Origin: Sutcliffiella horikoshii
Lineage (GTDB): Bacteria > Bacillota > Bacilli > Bacillales > Bacillaceae_I
Direction: 5' to 3'
DNA length: 64,000 nt
NCBI RefSeq assembly: GCF_019931755.1
Contig: NZ_CP082918.1
Coordinates: 3,762,001 to 3,826,000, forward strand
The position numbers and the translations under genes are program-made. The notes under the pieces are model-generated. The model was not told the DNA's origin. It did not search any database and worked only from the letters and a program-made list of their open reading frames with translations. The number at the start of each line of letters is the position of its first letter. The stretch's first letter is position 1. Below, piece by piece: positions 36,080 to 43,890 of this stretch.

Positions 36080-36106
36080 ATTATACCACAGAAAGAACAT
36101 ATGTTC
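36080..36106 (-). promoter_or_regulatory. Extended -10 promoter with LexA (SOS) box
   Basis: Minus strand TGG-TATAAT (36088-36080) is an extended -10. Centred about 17 bp upstream, GAACATATGTTC (36095-36106) is a perfect 12-bp palindrome fitting the Bacillus LexA/DinR box GAAC-N4-GTTC. It covers the -35 region, so LexA would repress the endonuclease gene until DNA damage. Confidence 0.75.
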
Positions 36107-36119
36107 TGAACATAGACAA

Positions 36120-36150
36120 AGAAAAAACCCGGAGTATCCAGGCTTTTTCT
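36120..36150 (-). terminator. hag terminator
   Basis: AGCCTGGA and TCCGGGTT (minus strand) flank TAC and are followed by T6. It lies 9 bp after the hag stop and upstream of the endonuclease promoter, so the endonuclease gene is a separate unit. Confidence 0.85.
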
Positions 36151-36158
36151 TGTAAAGA

Positions 36159-38290
36159 TTAACGAAGAAGTTGTAAAACGCCTTGTGGTTGTTGATTCGC
36201 TTGCTTTGCGACTATGTCTTTCGATCATAGAATAGACTATATCTTCATCCTATTAATATAGGAGCTGGGCACTTCGAACAGTTAGACTGACCTACGAGAT
36301 TCATAGTCATAGCTCTCGCCTTAGACCGTGTTCTCTAGTCGTTGAACCTTCTCCATCCTTTCGGAACAGGAGCTTGGCTGCTGATTATCCATTTTTTATC
36401 CTCATCATTTTCAAACCGTCACGCTTACCGTTTCCAGTTTCGTTGTGGTTGAAGAAGCTTTAGGAAGTTCCAGCAATTCACCCAGTTATACTCTAGCTCG
36501 TTACCGTGCTAGACGCCCTCTAATCATCATCTCAAGAGTTGAAGTACACCTTGAGGCATTTGATTCGATTGAGCTAACATCGCTTGTGATGCTTGTGAAA
36601 GAATAGAATTCTTTGTTTGCTCCATCATTTCTTTCGCCATCGTGCGAACATTTACTTTCATAAATGACTAGACTATATCTTCACCCTCACACATTTGTAG
36701 GGGTCGGGCACTTCGGATTCACAGTGCTGATGGACACCATTTCACCTATGGATTTCATCATCATAGCTTTTCGCCTTAGATGGTTTATCCTAGTCGTTGA
36801 ACCTTCTCCACCCTTTCGGAACAGGAGCTTGGCTGCTGATTGCCAAATCTTTTCTTTTTTTCAAACCTTCACGCCTGTCGTTTCCAACTACGTTGTGGCA
36901 AGAAAAGCTCTAATGGGTTTCCAGCAATTCACCCGATAATAATCGCTAACCGTTACCAGTCAGGACGACTGTGCTTGTTGCTGCCTATGCAGCTAAAGCA
37001 TAATCAACGTCACGGATACGAGATTCCGCAGCTGTTAGGTTTTCAGAAGATGTGTTTAGGTTGTTTATTGTGTGCTCCAGACGGTTCTGAACGGATCCTA
37101 AGTTAGCTCTTTCAGTAGAAACAGTTTTTATTGCATCATCTAGTGCTTCTACAGATAATTGTGCTTTATCTTTACTTAAAATATCGTTACCGTTTACTCC
37201 TAGAGCAGTTGAATCCATATTTCCAATTGATAAGTCAATCGTTTGATCTTTGTTTGAACCTATTTGGAATTTTGCTGCAGTTGCCGTTACTGCAATCGTA
37301 CTATCTGCATCTCCACCAAAACTTGTTGTAGTTAGTGCATTATTAGCAGTAAAGGAGAAACCTAGTTTATCAAAATTAATTGTACTTGAATTTGTCCCTG
37401 TTGGGGCAATAATATTATCTAAAACTTGTGTTGTTGAGTTTCCATCACTATCAGTAAATGTAGCAGTTAACTCAACTCCGGTAGTACCCGCAGCTGATGA
37501 TAAAACTATGTTACCTACCCCTGAACCACCAACATTGTAACTAGTAACACCTGAAGCAGCTACAATATCTGCACCCGCAGTAGCTGTAGCTCCAAATCCA
37601 CCTTTTAATAGCGTTTTGGTATTAAATTGTGTTTGGTCTGCAATACGAGTAACTTCACTTTTCAGTTGTTGGAACTCTTTATCAAGAGCACCTCTATCAT
37701 CGTCTGTATTTGTCTCATTTGCAGATTGGACTGCTAACTCACGCATACGCTGTAGAATATCATGCGTTTCGTTTAAAGCTCCCTCGGCTGTTTGAATCAA
37801 AGAAATCAAAAATGTTATCGCAGTGGCTTTTTATCCTCTGCTTCTTTATGTTTCCATAAAGTTCAGGTCATATCTTCACCCCGTTAGGGTGCCCCGCGCT
37901 CGTGGGTGGGTTATCGGTACGGTTCCTCACCACCTGACCGTCACACCTTCCTAGCTACTGCTTTCCCGATTCACTAGACTTGGCTCGGTATTGCCCACCA
38001 TCCACTTCTCAGTTGGTTTGGGGTTCCACCGAATTCACGGAGTTTTCATTTAAGCATTGCTGCTTAAAGCGGCATTTCTATTTACCGTCTTGTGCATTTC
38101 GGGAAGCTTGATCAAGACCACGTACTTGCGCTCTCATTTTCTCAGAAATCGCCAAACCTGCAGCATCGTCCCCAGCACGGTTAATACGTAAACCAGAAGA
38201 CAATTTCTCCATAGACTTCATTTGGCCTGCAGTTGCAGAACCCAATTGACGGTGCGTGTTCAACGCAGCGATATTGTGATTAATTCTCAT
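36159..38290 (-). CDS. hag: Flagellin Hag, interrupted by three group I introns
   Basis: The filament subunit. Exon 1 is 38290-38084 (69 codons, [20 protein letters not shown] to NAQDG); exon 2 is 37806-37003 (268 codons, [13 protein letters not shown] to RIRDVD); exon 3 is 36640-36554 (29 codons, [15 protein letters not shown] to SNQMP); exon 4 is 36203-36159 (14 codons plus stop, [14 protein letters not shown]). Each junction has U before the 5' site and G before the 3' exon, and joining restores the flagellin frame, giving 380 residues. Reading through intron 3 instead gives 374 residues ending QGVLQLLR. An alternative 5' site for intron 3 after GCT (36572) would also give 374. The D0/D1 ends are conserved and the centre variable. 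It has its own sigma-D promoter and a CsrA-binding leader. Confidence 0.93.
36204..36553 (-). ncRNA. Group I intron 3 in hag (350 nt)
   Basis: Closely related to intron 2: shared core blocks include AATTGCTGGAA, AATCAGCAGCCAAGCTCCTG, GGTTCAACGACTAG and GAAGATATAGTCTA. The proposed P1 pairs exon ATGCCT (36559-36554) with GGGCGT (36518-36513), six pairs with U-G at the splice site. The 3' end CGCAAAG before CAAGCG matches the intron 2 layout after the P9 hairpin. Its first 27 nt encode [12 protein letters not shown] (36553-36527), a copy of the flagellin C-terminus. Confidence 0.85.
36641..37002 (-). ncRNA. Group I intron 2 in hag (362 nt)
   Basis: P1 pairs exon GTTGAT (37008-37003) with GGCAGC (36985-36980) with U-G at the splice site and one A-G mismatch, extended by TATGC/GCATA inside the intron. 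The core carries AATTGCTGGAA (P4), AATCAGCAGCCAAG and the P7 pair GACTA/TAGTC. It ends with G (36641) before ATGGCG. Its first five codons in frame read Y-A-L-A-A and then TAG. Confidence 0.93.
37807..38083 (-). ncRNA. Group I intron 1 in hag (277 nt)
   Basis: A different subtype from introns 2 and 3, with core GAATTCGGTGGAACCCC, ATACCGAGCCAAG and GAAGATATGACC. The 5' site follows CGGT; IGS GCCGC (38073-38069) pairs with CGGT, with U-G at the splice point. A P2-like hairpin TTTAAGCA/TGCTTAAA follows. It ends TTTTTG before ATTTCT. Unspliced RNA stops after one intron codon (AAA TAG). No open reading frame lies inside. Confidence 0.9.
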
Positions 38291-38315
38291 TATATTTTTC
38301 CTCCTTGAGTTGTCG

Positions 38316-38341
38316 CCGATTTCACGTCCTTGTGTAATCGG
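38316..38341 (-). promoter_or_regulatory. CsrA-binding hairpin in the hag leader
   Basis: CCGATT and AATCGG close a loop that displays ACACAAGGACGT, close to the CsrA consensus RUACARGGAUGU. A second GGA lies in the Shine-Dalgarno CAAGGAGG (38307-38300). The same two-site layout controls hag translation in B. subtilis through CsrA and its antagonist FliW, both encoded just upstream here. Confidence 0.85.
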
Positions 38342-38403
38342 TGTTAGATTTGCAGATAGGTCAAAAGTCGGCCGCTTTTTGATTCTATTTGCTTACATGT
38401 TTT

Positions 38404-38430
38404 ATATCGGCCTATCTCGACAACTGTTAA
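38404..38430 (-). promoter_or_regulatory. Sigma-D promoter of hag
   Basis: Minus strand TTAA (38430-38427), 15 nt, then a perfect GCCGATAT (38411-38404). The sigma-D consensus is TAAA-N14-16-GCCGATAT. Transcription would begin about 105 nt before the hag start. Confidence 0.9.
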
Positions 38431-38461
38431 TAGGGTTGGAGAGAATTTTTTACAGATTGCA

Positions 38462-38689
38462 TCATTTTTTTAGTTGGTTGCTTAAAGCTTGCAGTAGATC
38501 CAGGGAGGAGTGGGATGCTGCGTTGTTTTCCTCTTGAATGGAAAGGTAGATTTCTTTTCTATGTATCTCGATATGCTTTGGTGCTTGGATGCCGAGCTTT
38601 ACTTGGTCACCATTTATACTGAGGACGGTAATCTCTATGTCATCACCAATTTTAATGGCTTCGTCTTTCTTGCGTGTTAATACTAGCAT
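38462..38689 (-). CDS. csrA: CsrA, carbon storage/flagellin translational regulator
   Basis: A 75-residue RNA-binding dimer that represses hag translation by binding its leader. The sequence [20 protein letters not shown] and [14 protein letters not shown] carries the RNA-contact residues (L4, R6 and the RKEI region). It lies between fliW and hag, as in B. subtilis. Confidence 0.97.
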   Translation of the reverse strand: MLVLTRKKDEAIKIGDDIEITVLSINGDQVKLGIQAPKHIEIHRKEIYLSIQEENNAASHSSLDLLQALSNQLKK

Positions 38690-38704
38690 GCGGTCTCCTC
38701 CTTT

Positions 38705-39142
38705 CTATTTTGCTATCGCTTCCGGAAACAGATTATGCTTCGTCTGATAAGGACTGCCTGTCAGGATTACTTGTTTACCAAGCTTCTTTTTCACGTTTAT
38801 CACGACTGGTGCCTGTAAATTGGCTGTCGTTAAATGGAAGGGGTCTACCATAGTCAAAACAGTATAAACAGTCACATCTTCAGCTGAATCAAGTTCGAGG
38901 GCATTCACCGCCTGATTCTCTAAATTAAAATCATACTCTGGGTAGAAAGTGAATGGATTCGTCAACACAAATCCGAGATCAGGTGTCTGGACCGATTGCA
39001 AAATAAAAAACGTTCCGTCCTCTGAAAAAGGAATCACCGCGAACTCCTTCTCCTCCAAAAAACCTGGCAGCCCATTCGGGAACCTGATCACTTCTTCTTC
39101 CAACACTTCTATCAATCCATGATACTTCGTTTCTATTTTCAT
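38705..39142 (-). CDS. fliW: FliW, CsrA antagonist and flagellar assembly factor
   Basis: A 145-residue protein that binds either flagellin or CsrA. When flagellin is exported, FliW sequesters CsrA and hag translation is relieved. The sequence matches the family (IRFPNGLPGFLEEKEFAVIP, VNVKKKLGKQVIL-like C-terminus). It sits 15 bp before csrA, forming the fliW-csrA-hag control module. Confidence 0.97.
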   Translation of the reverse strand: MKIETKYHGLIEVLEEEVIRFPNGLPGFLEEKEFAVIPFSEDGTFFILQSVQTPDLGFVLTNPFTFYPEYDFNLENQAVNALELDSAEDVTVYTVLTMVDPFHLTTANLQAPVVINVKKKLGKQVILTGSPYQTKHNLFPEAIAK

Positions 39143-39154
39143 CGTTTCACAACC

Positions 39155-39748
39155 TTAAATTTTTTGTTCGTAGCCGCCTGTGCCGACATGGCGCAGGTTC
39201 TCAAAATCTATCTCCAATGATGGATGATTGGCCAAGCTGACCTGTGTCGAACCAGGTGTGTAATCGTGTACCGGTTTGTTTATCTTCGCATCTATTATAG
39301 GTTTTCGTTCTTGCACATCAATTTCCACTTTGCCTGGTACATAATTTATTTTCACACTAAAGTGCGATGGAATCCAGCCAATGTTGAATTCTTTTGGAAG
39401 ACCCTCACTGTTTCTCTTAGCCTGACGAACAATAGCTCCACCGCCATTTTCAATCTGCATCAACTCGTTTCCGTCCTGCGCAACCCGTGCCAGACCTGCC
39501 AACCAGTCCTGCCGTCCAAGCTGCGCCGCTTCTTCAATGCGCCTGCCCACACTCTTCAAATCCATATCCTCTCTCGCCTGGGTCTGATCTATCGTCAACC
39601 TCCCAGGCGTTCTCCTCATCGTCAACTCTGCCTTAGGTTGCTCAATACTCAACTCCGCTCTCGGCTTCTCAATTTTCTGAACAGGCTTTTGAATCTGCAA
39701 CTCAGTTTGCGCAAACGTCGACCGCAACCGTATTTGAGGAAATAGCAT
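39155..39748 (-). CDS. yviE: YviE, flagellar operon protein (DUF6470)
   Basis: A 197-residue protein of unknown function conserved between flgL and fliW in Bacillus. It has repeated short segments of the type IEKPRAELSIEQPKAELTM near the N-terminus. The ATG at 39748 gives MLFPQIRLRST; the frame is open 48 nt upstream without a good site. Confidence 0.88.
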   Translation of the reverse strand: MLFPQIRLRSTFAQTELQIQKPVQKIEKPRAELSIEQPKAELTMRRTPGRLTIDQTQAREDMDLKSVGRRIEEAAQLGRQDWLAGLARVAQDGNELMQIENGGGAIVRQAKRNSEGLPKEFNIGWIPSHFSVKINYVPGKVEIDVQERKPIIDAKINKPVHDYTPGSTQVSLANHPSLEIDFENLRHVGTGGYEQKI

Positions 39749-39834
39749 GTATCCACCAGCTCCTTCATACCAAAATAAAAACTGCCCCAGAAACAACTGC
39801 CATCAAACAGCTCCCTCCAAGACAGTTCCTCACC

Positions 39835-40713
39835 CTACCTTAAAAAATCCAACAACGTAGGCTGAATCACACGCGCACCCACACCAAGAGAAGCGCGATG
39901 CACGCTCTCCTGCGACGTCAAATCCGTAATGACCTTCTCTATATCTGCATCTTCATTATCAGACAAGATTCGTGTAGCCACCACTTCCTGATATCCAATG
40001 CGATTGTCTACCATTTCCAACCGGTTGTAACGGGCACCTAATTCCGAACGCTCTGCTGAAATCGTATCAGCAGCCTTATCAAATCGTCCCATCAGATTCT
40101 TCAAAGCATCCGTATCACTGGTCTCAAGTGCCGACTGAAGTCCATTCCAAATCTCCATCATGTCCTTATTAAATACATTTTCTGTATTGATATTGGACTG
40201 TAGCTTGATGCCACGGGAAACCTCCACCTCGAACGGAGAGTTTTCCGTGCTTACAGACGTAGGATCATTTGCGTCCGTGATACGAGGCTTATCAATTGCT
40301 GTGCCGTTGAAAATGTATTTTCCCGCAACCTGCGTGTTAGCAACCTGCACAAAATCATGTTTCAGCTGCTCAATCTCTTTTGCCATCGCCTGACGATCTT
40401 CTGGAGAATATGTATCATTGGAACCTTGCACCACTAACTCACGCGCACGGTGCATGACACTTTGCACGTGATCCAATGCCGCTTCGGAGTTTTCCATCCA
40501 GGCATACGATTCACTTAGGTTCCGTTTGTATTGTTCAAGCTCCGTCAAGTTTGTACGGTAGTACATCCCTTTCATCGCCACGACCGGGTCATCGGATGGT
40601 CTGGAGATTTTTTTACCTGTAGAAAGCTGTTCCATCAGTTTGCCCATTTTACCGTAGCTTGTGCTTAATTGACGCAGTGAGTTCTGCGTCAGCATGCTCT
40701 GTGTTACTCGCAT
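39835..40713 (-). CDS. flgL: FlgL, hook-filament junction protein 3
   Basis: A 292-residue flagellin-like junction protein. N-terminal MRVTQSMLTQNSLRQLSTSY and the C-terminal helix are typical. It starts 9 bp after flgK and links the hook-associated ring to the filament. Confidence 0.96.
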   Translation of the reverse strand: MRVTQSMLTQNSLRQLSTSYGKMGKLMEQLSTGKKISRPSDDPVVAMKGMYYRTNLTELEQYKRNLSESYAWMENSEAALDHVQSVMHRARELVVQGSNDTYSPEDRQAMAKEIEQLKHDFVQVANTQVAGKYIFNGTAIDKPRITDANDPTSVSTENSPFEVEVSRGIKLQSNINTENVFNKDMMEIWNGLQSALETSDTDALKNLMGRFDKAADTISAERSELGARYNRLEMVDNRIGYQEVVATRILSDNEDADIEKVITDLTSQESVHRASLGVGARVIQPTLLDFLR

Positions 40714-40722
40714 CTATCTAAC

Positions 40723-42585
40723 CTACCTTCCGCCTATTCCCATGCCGTTTATTATTTTATCTAAAAGTTCATCCGTTAACGTGATCATTCTCGCAGATGC
40801 GTTGTATGCATGCTGGTACTGAATCATGCTTGTCATCTCTTCATCCAGTGACACGCCACTTACCGATTGTCGACGCTGATCTACTGCAAGCTTCAATGTC
40901 TCACTATTATAGGAAAGTCGATTTGCTTCCTGAGCATCTACTGCCAATCCGCCGATGACACTCTCATAATAGTTTTGGAAAGTAGTAGACACGCCATTTA
41001 ACTGAAGCGAACGGGCTTTTACTTCTGCAAGAGCTACTGCGTTGCTGCCATCTCCAACACGCCCACCGACCTGTCCGACTTTCGGGATGTCTACATTGAT
41101 GAAGTTCCCTTTTGAAACATCTTCAAGACGAACCTTATCCAAATTAAAATCAACCGATGGGTTTCCGTTCTCGTCCGTGAACTCCTCAGACAATCCAGCT
41201 CCCAGTTGTTCAAGACTTGCAAAATTACCCGAAGTTTTCAGTTCTTGTTTTGGCGACTGCGCTGCATCATAGACCGTATAAGTAAACTGCTGAACCCCAG
41301 CAGCATCTACAGTAGACTGCACAGTAACAGAGACATTTTCCACGCCGTTAAAACCATGAAATTCCCCTGTTGTGATGATCCCTTTGTTGTAGCCCGAAGC
41401 CGCGATATTGTCCAAGGATTGAACGATATCCGCTGAAACAGTGAAAAGTTTTGCCGCATCCTTTTTGTTATCAGCACTAATGTCTGTATTTTTAAACTCA
41501 AAGAACTTGAACGCCGTATGCTCTCCGGTCTCTATACTTGAAATGCTCCAGCCCGATTCATGAACCCTGTTAATCTCCTGGGCAAATTCATAGGCCACTG
41601 TATCAAGATGGTTTAGCATATCAGGGTATAGACCCTTTTCTGTATTGCCTTCCATGAAGCCGTAGGAATCTATTAGGCCGCGCAGTTTACCGGAAGCCTG
41701 CATGCTGCCAATTCCAAAGCTTGTATCACCAAGGCTGTATCCGTCCACCAGTTCCGTATCATAACGATACTCTAGTGATAGGCTGTTCACTTTAAGTGTT
41801 GTTGCATCGACCAGGTTGCCGATTTTGCGACCAGAATCGTCTACCATATCAATAGTAAACTTTCCTTCCGCGATACTGCTAGGATTGCCGCCACTGCCTA
41901 CTGTAGAAGTTTTTATATTAACCAGCTGGGATAGCTCGTCCACTAACCGGTCCCTTTCATCGTAAAGGTCGTTAGCAAGATATCCATGTGGCTCAATTTC
42001 ACCAATTTGCTTATTAATATTATTTATCTGTTGGCTTAGTGCGTTAACTTGCTTCAGCGTGACATCCATCTCATTTTTAATATCACCTTGAACCGAGCTC
42101 AGGGAATCTGATAAGAATCGGAACGTTTCAGAAACCGCCAATCCGCGCTGCCTCACTACAGAACGTGCACCTGCATTAGTAGGATTGACCGCCAGATCTT
42201 GAAACGACTGCCAAAAACGATCTAATGTCGTAGAAAGTCCTGTCTCTGATGGTTCGTTCATGATCTCTTCCATCTTTTGCAGCGAATCTGCACGAGATTC
42301 CCAATAGCCAAGCTTATTGTTTTCCCCGCGATACTGGGTATCCAGGAAACTCTCCCTCACACGTTGGATGCTGCCCGCTTCTACCCCTGTCCCAATCTGC
42401 CCCGGAATCTGAGGACGATTTAATGATGGAGCTGGATATGGCTCGGTTTGAACGAAATTCACCCGTTGTCTCGTATAGCCAGGGGTGTTGGCATTGGCAA
42501 TGTTGTGACCAACCGTCTGAAGGGCAGTTTGCTGGGTAACCAGACCACGTCTCGCAACTTCGAGACTATGAAATGTTGAACGCAT
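40723..42585 (-). CDS. flgK: FlgK, hook-filament junction protein 1
   Basis: A 620-residue junction protein; N-terminal FHSLEVARRGLVTQQTALQT with the rod/hook motif HNIANANTPGYTRQRVNF, and the C-terminal SGVSLDEEMTSMIQYQHAYN. It lies between flgN and flgL in one set. Confidence 0.97.
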   Translation of the reverse strand: MRSTFHSLEVARRGLVTQQTALQTVGHNIANANTPGYTRQRVNFVQTEPYPAPSLNRPQIPGQIGTGVEAGSIQRVRESFLDTQYRGENNKLGYWESRADSLQKMEEIMNEPSETGLSTTLDRFWQSFQDLAVNPTNAGARSVVRQRGLAVSETFRFLSDSLSSVQGDIKNEMDVTLKQVNALSQQINNINKQIGEIEPHGYLANDLYDERDRLVDELSQLVNIKTSTVGSGGNPSSIAEGKFTIDMVDDSGRKIGNLVDATTLKVNSLSLEYRYDTELVDGYSLGDTSFGIGSMQASGKLRGLIDSYGFMEGNTEKGLYPDMLNHLDTVAYEFAQEINRVHESGWSISSIETGEHTAFKFFEFKNTDISADNKKDAAKLFTVSADIVQSLDNIAASGYNKGIITTGEFHGFNGVENVSVTVQSTVDAAGVQQFTYTVYDAAQSPKQELKTSGNFASLEQLGAGLSEEFTDENGNPSVDFNLDKVRLEDVSKGNFINVDIPKVGQVGGRVGDGSNAVALAEVKARSLQLNGVSTTFQNYYESVIGGLAVDAQEANRLSYNSETLKLAVDQRRQSVSGVSLDEEMTSMIQYQHAYNASARMITLTDELLDKIINGMGIGGR

Positions 42586-42596
42586 AGATGTTCCTC

Positions 42597-43061
42597 CTAA
42601 GCTCTTGAATCGAATAGCGAGCGCGCTGGAGCACTGACACTTTTTTTCGTATTCGCAGGTTTTTCGTAGTTTACCGCATTCGGCTGCGGATTTAAGGTAT
42701 TTAAGGTCATCGTGACGAATTGTAGGGATTGCTGAAGCAGGAGCTGATTAAGCTCGTTTTGATTTTGGATGTTGCCAATTGTTTCAGTCAGCCTAGCTTT
42801 CAGGTCTTGCAGGGCACTTTTTTCCGATGGGGTGGCCATTTCCGCAAGCTCAGTTACCGTTTTTCCCTCTGACAGCTCCGTTCGTTGCTTCTCTAGCTGG
42901 ACTATCGCTCGCGTATATTGTTTTTCTTCCCTTGTAAGCTGTTGTAATTCTTCTACCTTGTTCGCCTTTACAATCTCTTCTTTCCGCACAGTAAGTTCAT
43001 AGAGGTAGGCATGCAAGGTCAGCATTTTTTCGAGTATGGTTATGATGGTTGGAATCGACAT
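42597..43061 (-). CDS. flgN: FlgN, export chaperone for FlgK/FlgL
   Basis: A 154-residue helical protein (YvyG in B. subtilis) that pilots hook-associated proteins to the export gate. The ATG at 43061 follows AAGGAG by about 6 nt, giving MSIPTIITILEKMLTL; the frame is open upstream but without a site. Position between flgM and flgK supports the call. Confidence 0.9.
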   Translation of the reverse strand: MSIPTIITILEKMLTLHAYLYELTVRKEEIVKANKVEELQQLTREEKQYTRAIVQLEKQRTELSEGKTVTELAEMATPSEKSALQDLKARLTETIGNIQNQNELNQLLLQQSLQFVTMTLNTLNPQPNAVNYEKPANTKKSVSAPARSLFDSRA

Positions 43062-43086
43062 AATTTCTCCTTGTTTTGTGGCTCTA

Positions 43087-43350
43087 TTATTTATTAAAAT
43101 AGTAATCAATCATCTTGTTGGCGATGGCTTTTGAGTCAACTTGATAAGTGCCGTTCTCCACAGAGACTTTCAGTTTAGCGATTTTCTCCTGACGAGCTTC
43201 GGTGAATAGGGAACGTTCTTGCAGTTCTTTTGCTCTACTCGATATTTCTACCTGGTCGCTTTTTGTCTGATTCGCTTTTGCAGCATGTTGCTGTTTCATT
43301 TGATTTTTATATGGGTTAATCCCTGAAGGTCCTAAATTGTTTATTTTCAT
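43087..43350 (-). CDS. flgM: FlgM, anti-sigma-D factor
   Basis: An 87-residue inhibitor of sigma-D that is relieved after hook completion. The C-terminal helix region (KIAKLKVSVENGTYQVDSKA, IANKMIDYYF) is typical. It indirectly controls hag in this window. Confidence 0.95.
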   Translation of the reverse strand: MKINNLGPSGINPYKNQMKQQHAAKANQTKSDQVEISSRAKELQERSLFTEARQEKIAKLKVSVENGTYQVDSKAIANKMIDYYFNK

Positions 43351-43415
43351 TTAATATCCCTTCCTTCCGAACAGTTTGTCTATCTATTTTATCGGCACAG
43401 TGGCCAGAATGTTTA

Positions 43416-43829
43416 TTAAAACTTCTTATTTAAAACGTGGTATGTTTTTCCTTCTTCACGGATTGCACGTTTTCTTTCTTCTTCGCGCTCTAATTCAGAA
43501 AGCTGTCCGTGTATATCCTTTTTACAGCCCTGACAAAGCTTGTCTTCTCTAATAATCCTACCACAACGGTCGCAAGGATAACCTAAATTCGGAAAATGAG
43601 CGAGTTGAATTCGGCCTTTTCTTATAAACTTTATAATTATATATTCCTCTACTCCCGTGCCCTCCTCGACCTGATCCATCGTTGCAGTCCTGTTTTCTCG
43701 TTGGCGGATGTATTTGTAAACAGTATTGTACTTCGCTTCCTCTTCTTTATAGCACGTTTCGCATACCTCCCGAAACGCATTTTTCACATAAATCTGACCG
43801 CAGTTTGGGCAATTATCTAGTTGAGACAT
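43416..43829 (-). CDS. yvyF: YvyF, flagellar operon zinc-ribbon protein
   Basis: A 137-residue protein with two Cys4-type knuckles: CPNC...CETC at the N-terminus and CDRC...CQGC near residue 95-110, with a helix-turn-helix-like middle. It is conserved upstream of flgM in Bacillus; in B. subtilis it affects flgM expression. Confidence 0.9.
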   Translation of the reverse strand: MSQLDNCPNCGQIYVKNAFREVCETCYKEEEAKYNTVYKYIRQRENRTATMDQVEEGTGVEEYIIIKFIRKGRIQLAHFPNLGYPCDRCGRIIREDKLCQGCKKDIHGQLSELEREEERKRAIREEGKTYHVLNKKF

Positions 43830-43890
43830 AACGCAACTCCCTTTCGAGCAATGAATTCTTACTCTTTATATCGTAAGGGACGGCAAAATG

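Noticed and set aside
36159..36540. A frameshifted flagellin pseudogene tail instead of an intron
   Set aside because: The 350-nt insert shares a conserved group I core with intron 2, and the junction keeps the frame; random decay would not give this.
36985..37809. The 37809-36985 frame as a separate truncated flagellin gene
   Set aside because: Its first codon is intron-terminal TTG and its last five codons are intron 2. It is exon 2 of hag, not a gene with its own start.
38078..38290. A 70-residue stand-alone flagellin fragment
   Set aside because: The stop comes one codon into intron 1; the sequence resumes exactly at ISLIQTAEG after the intron, so this is exon 1.
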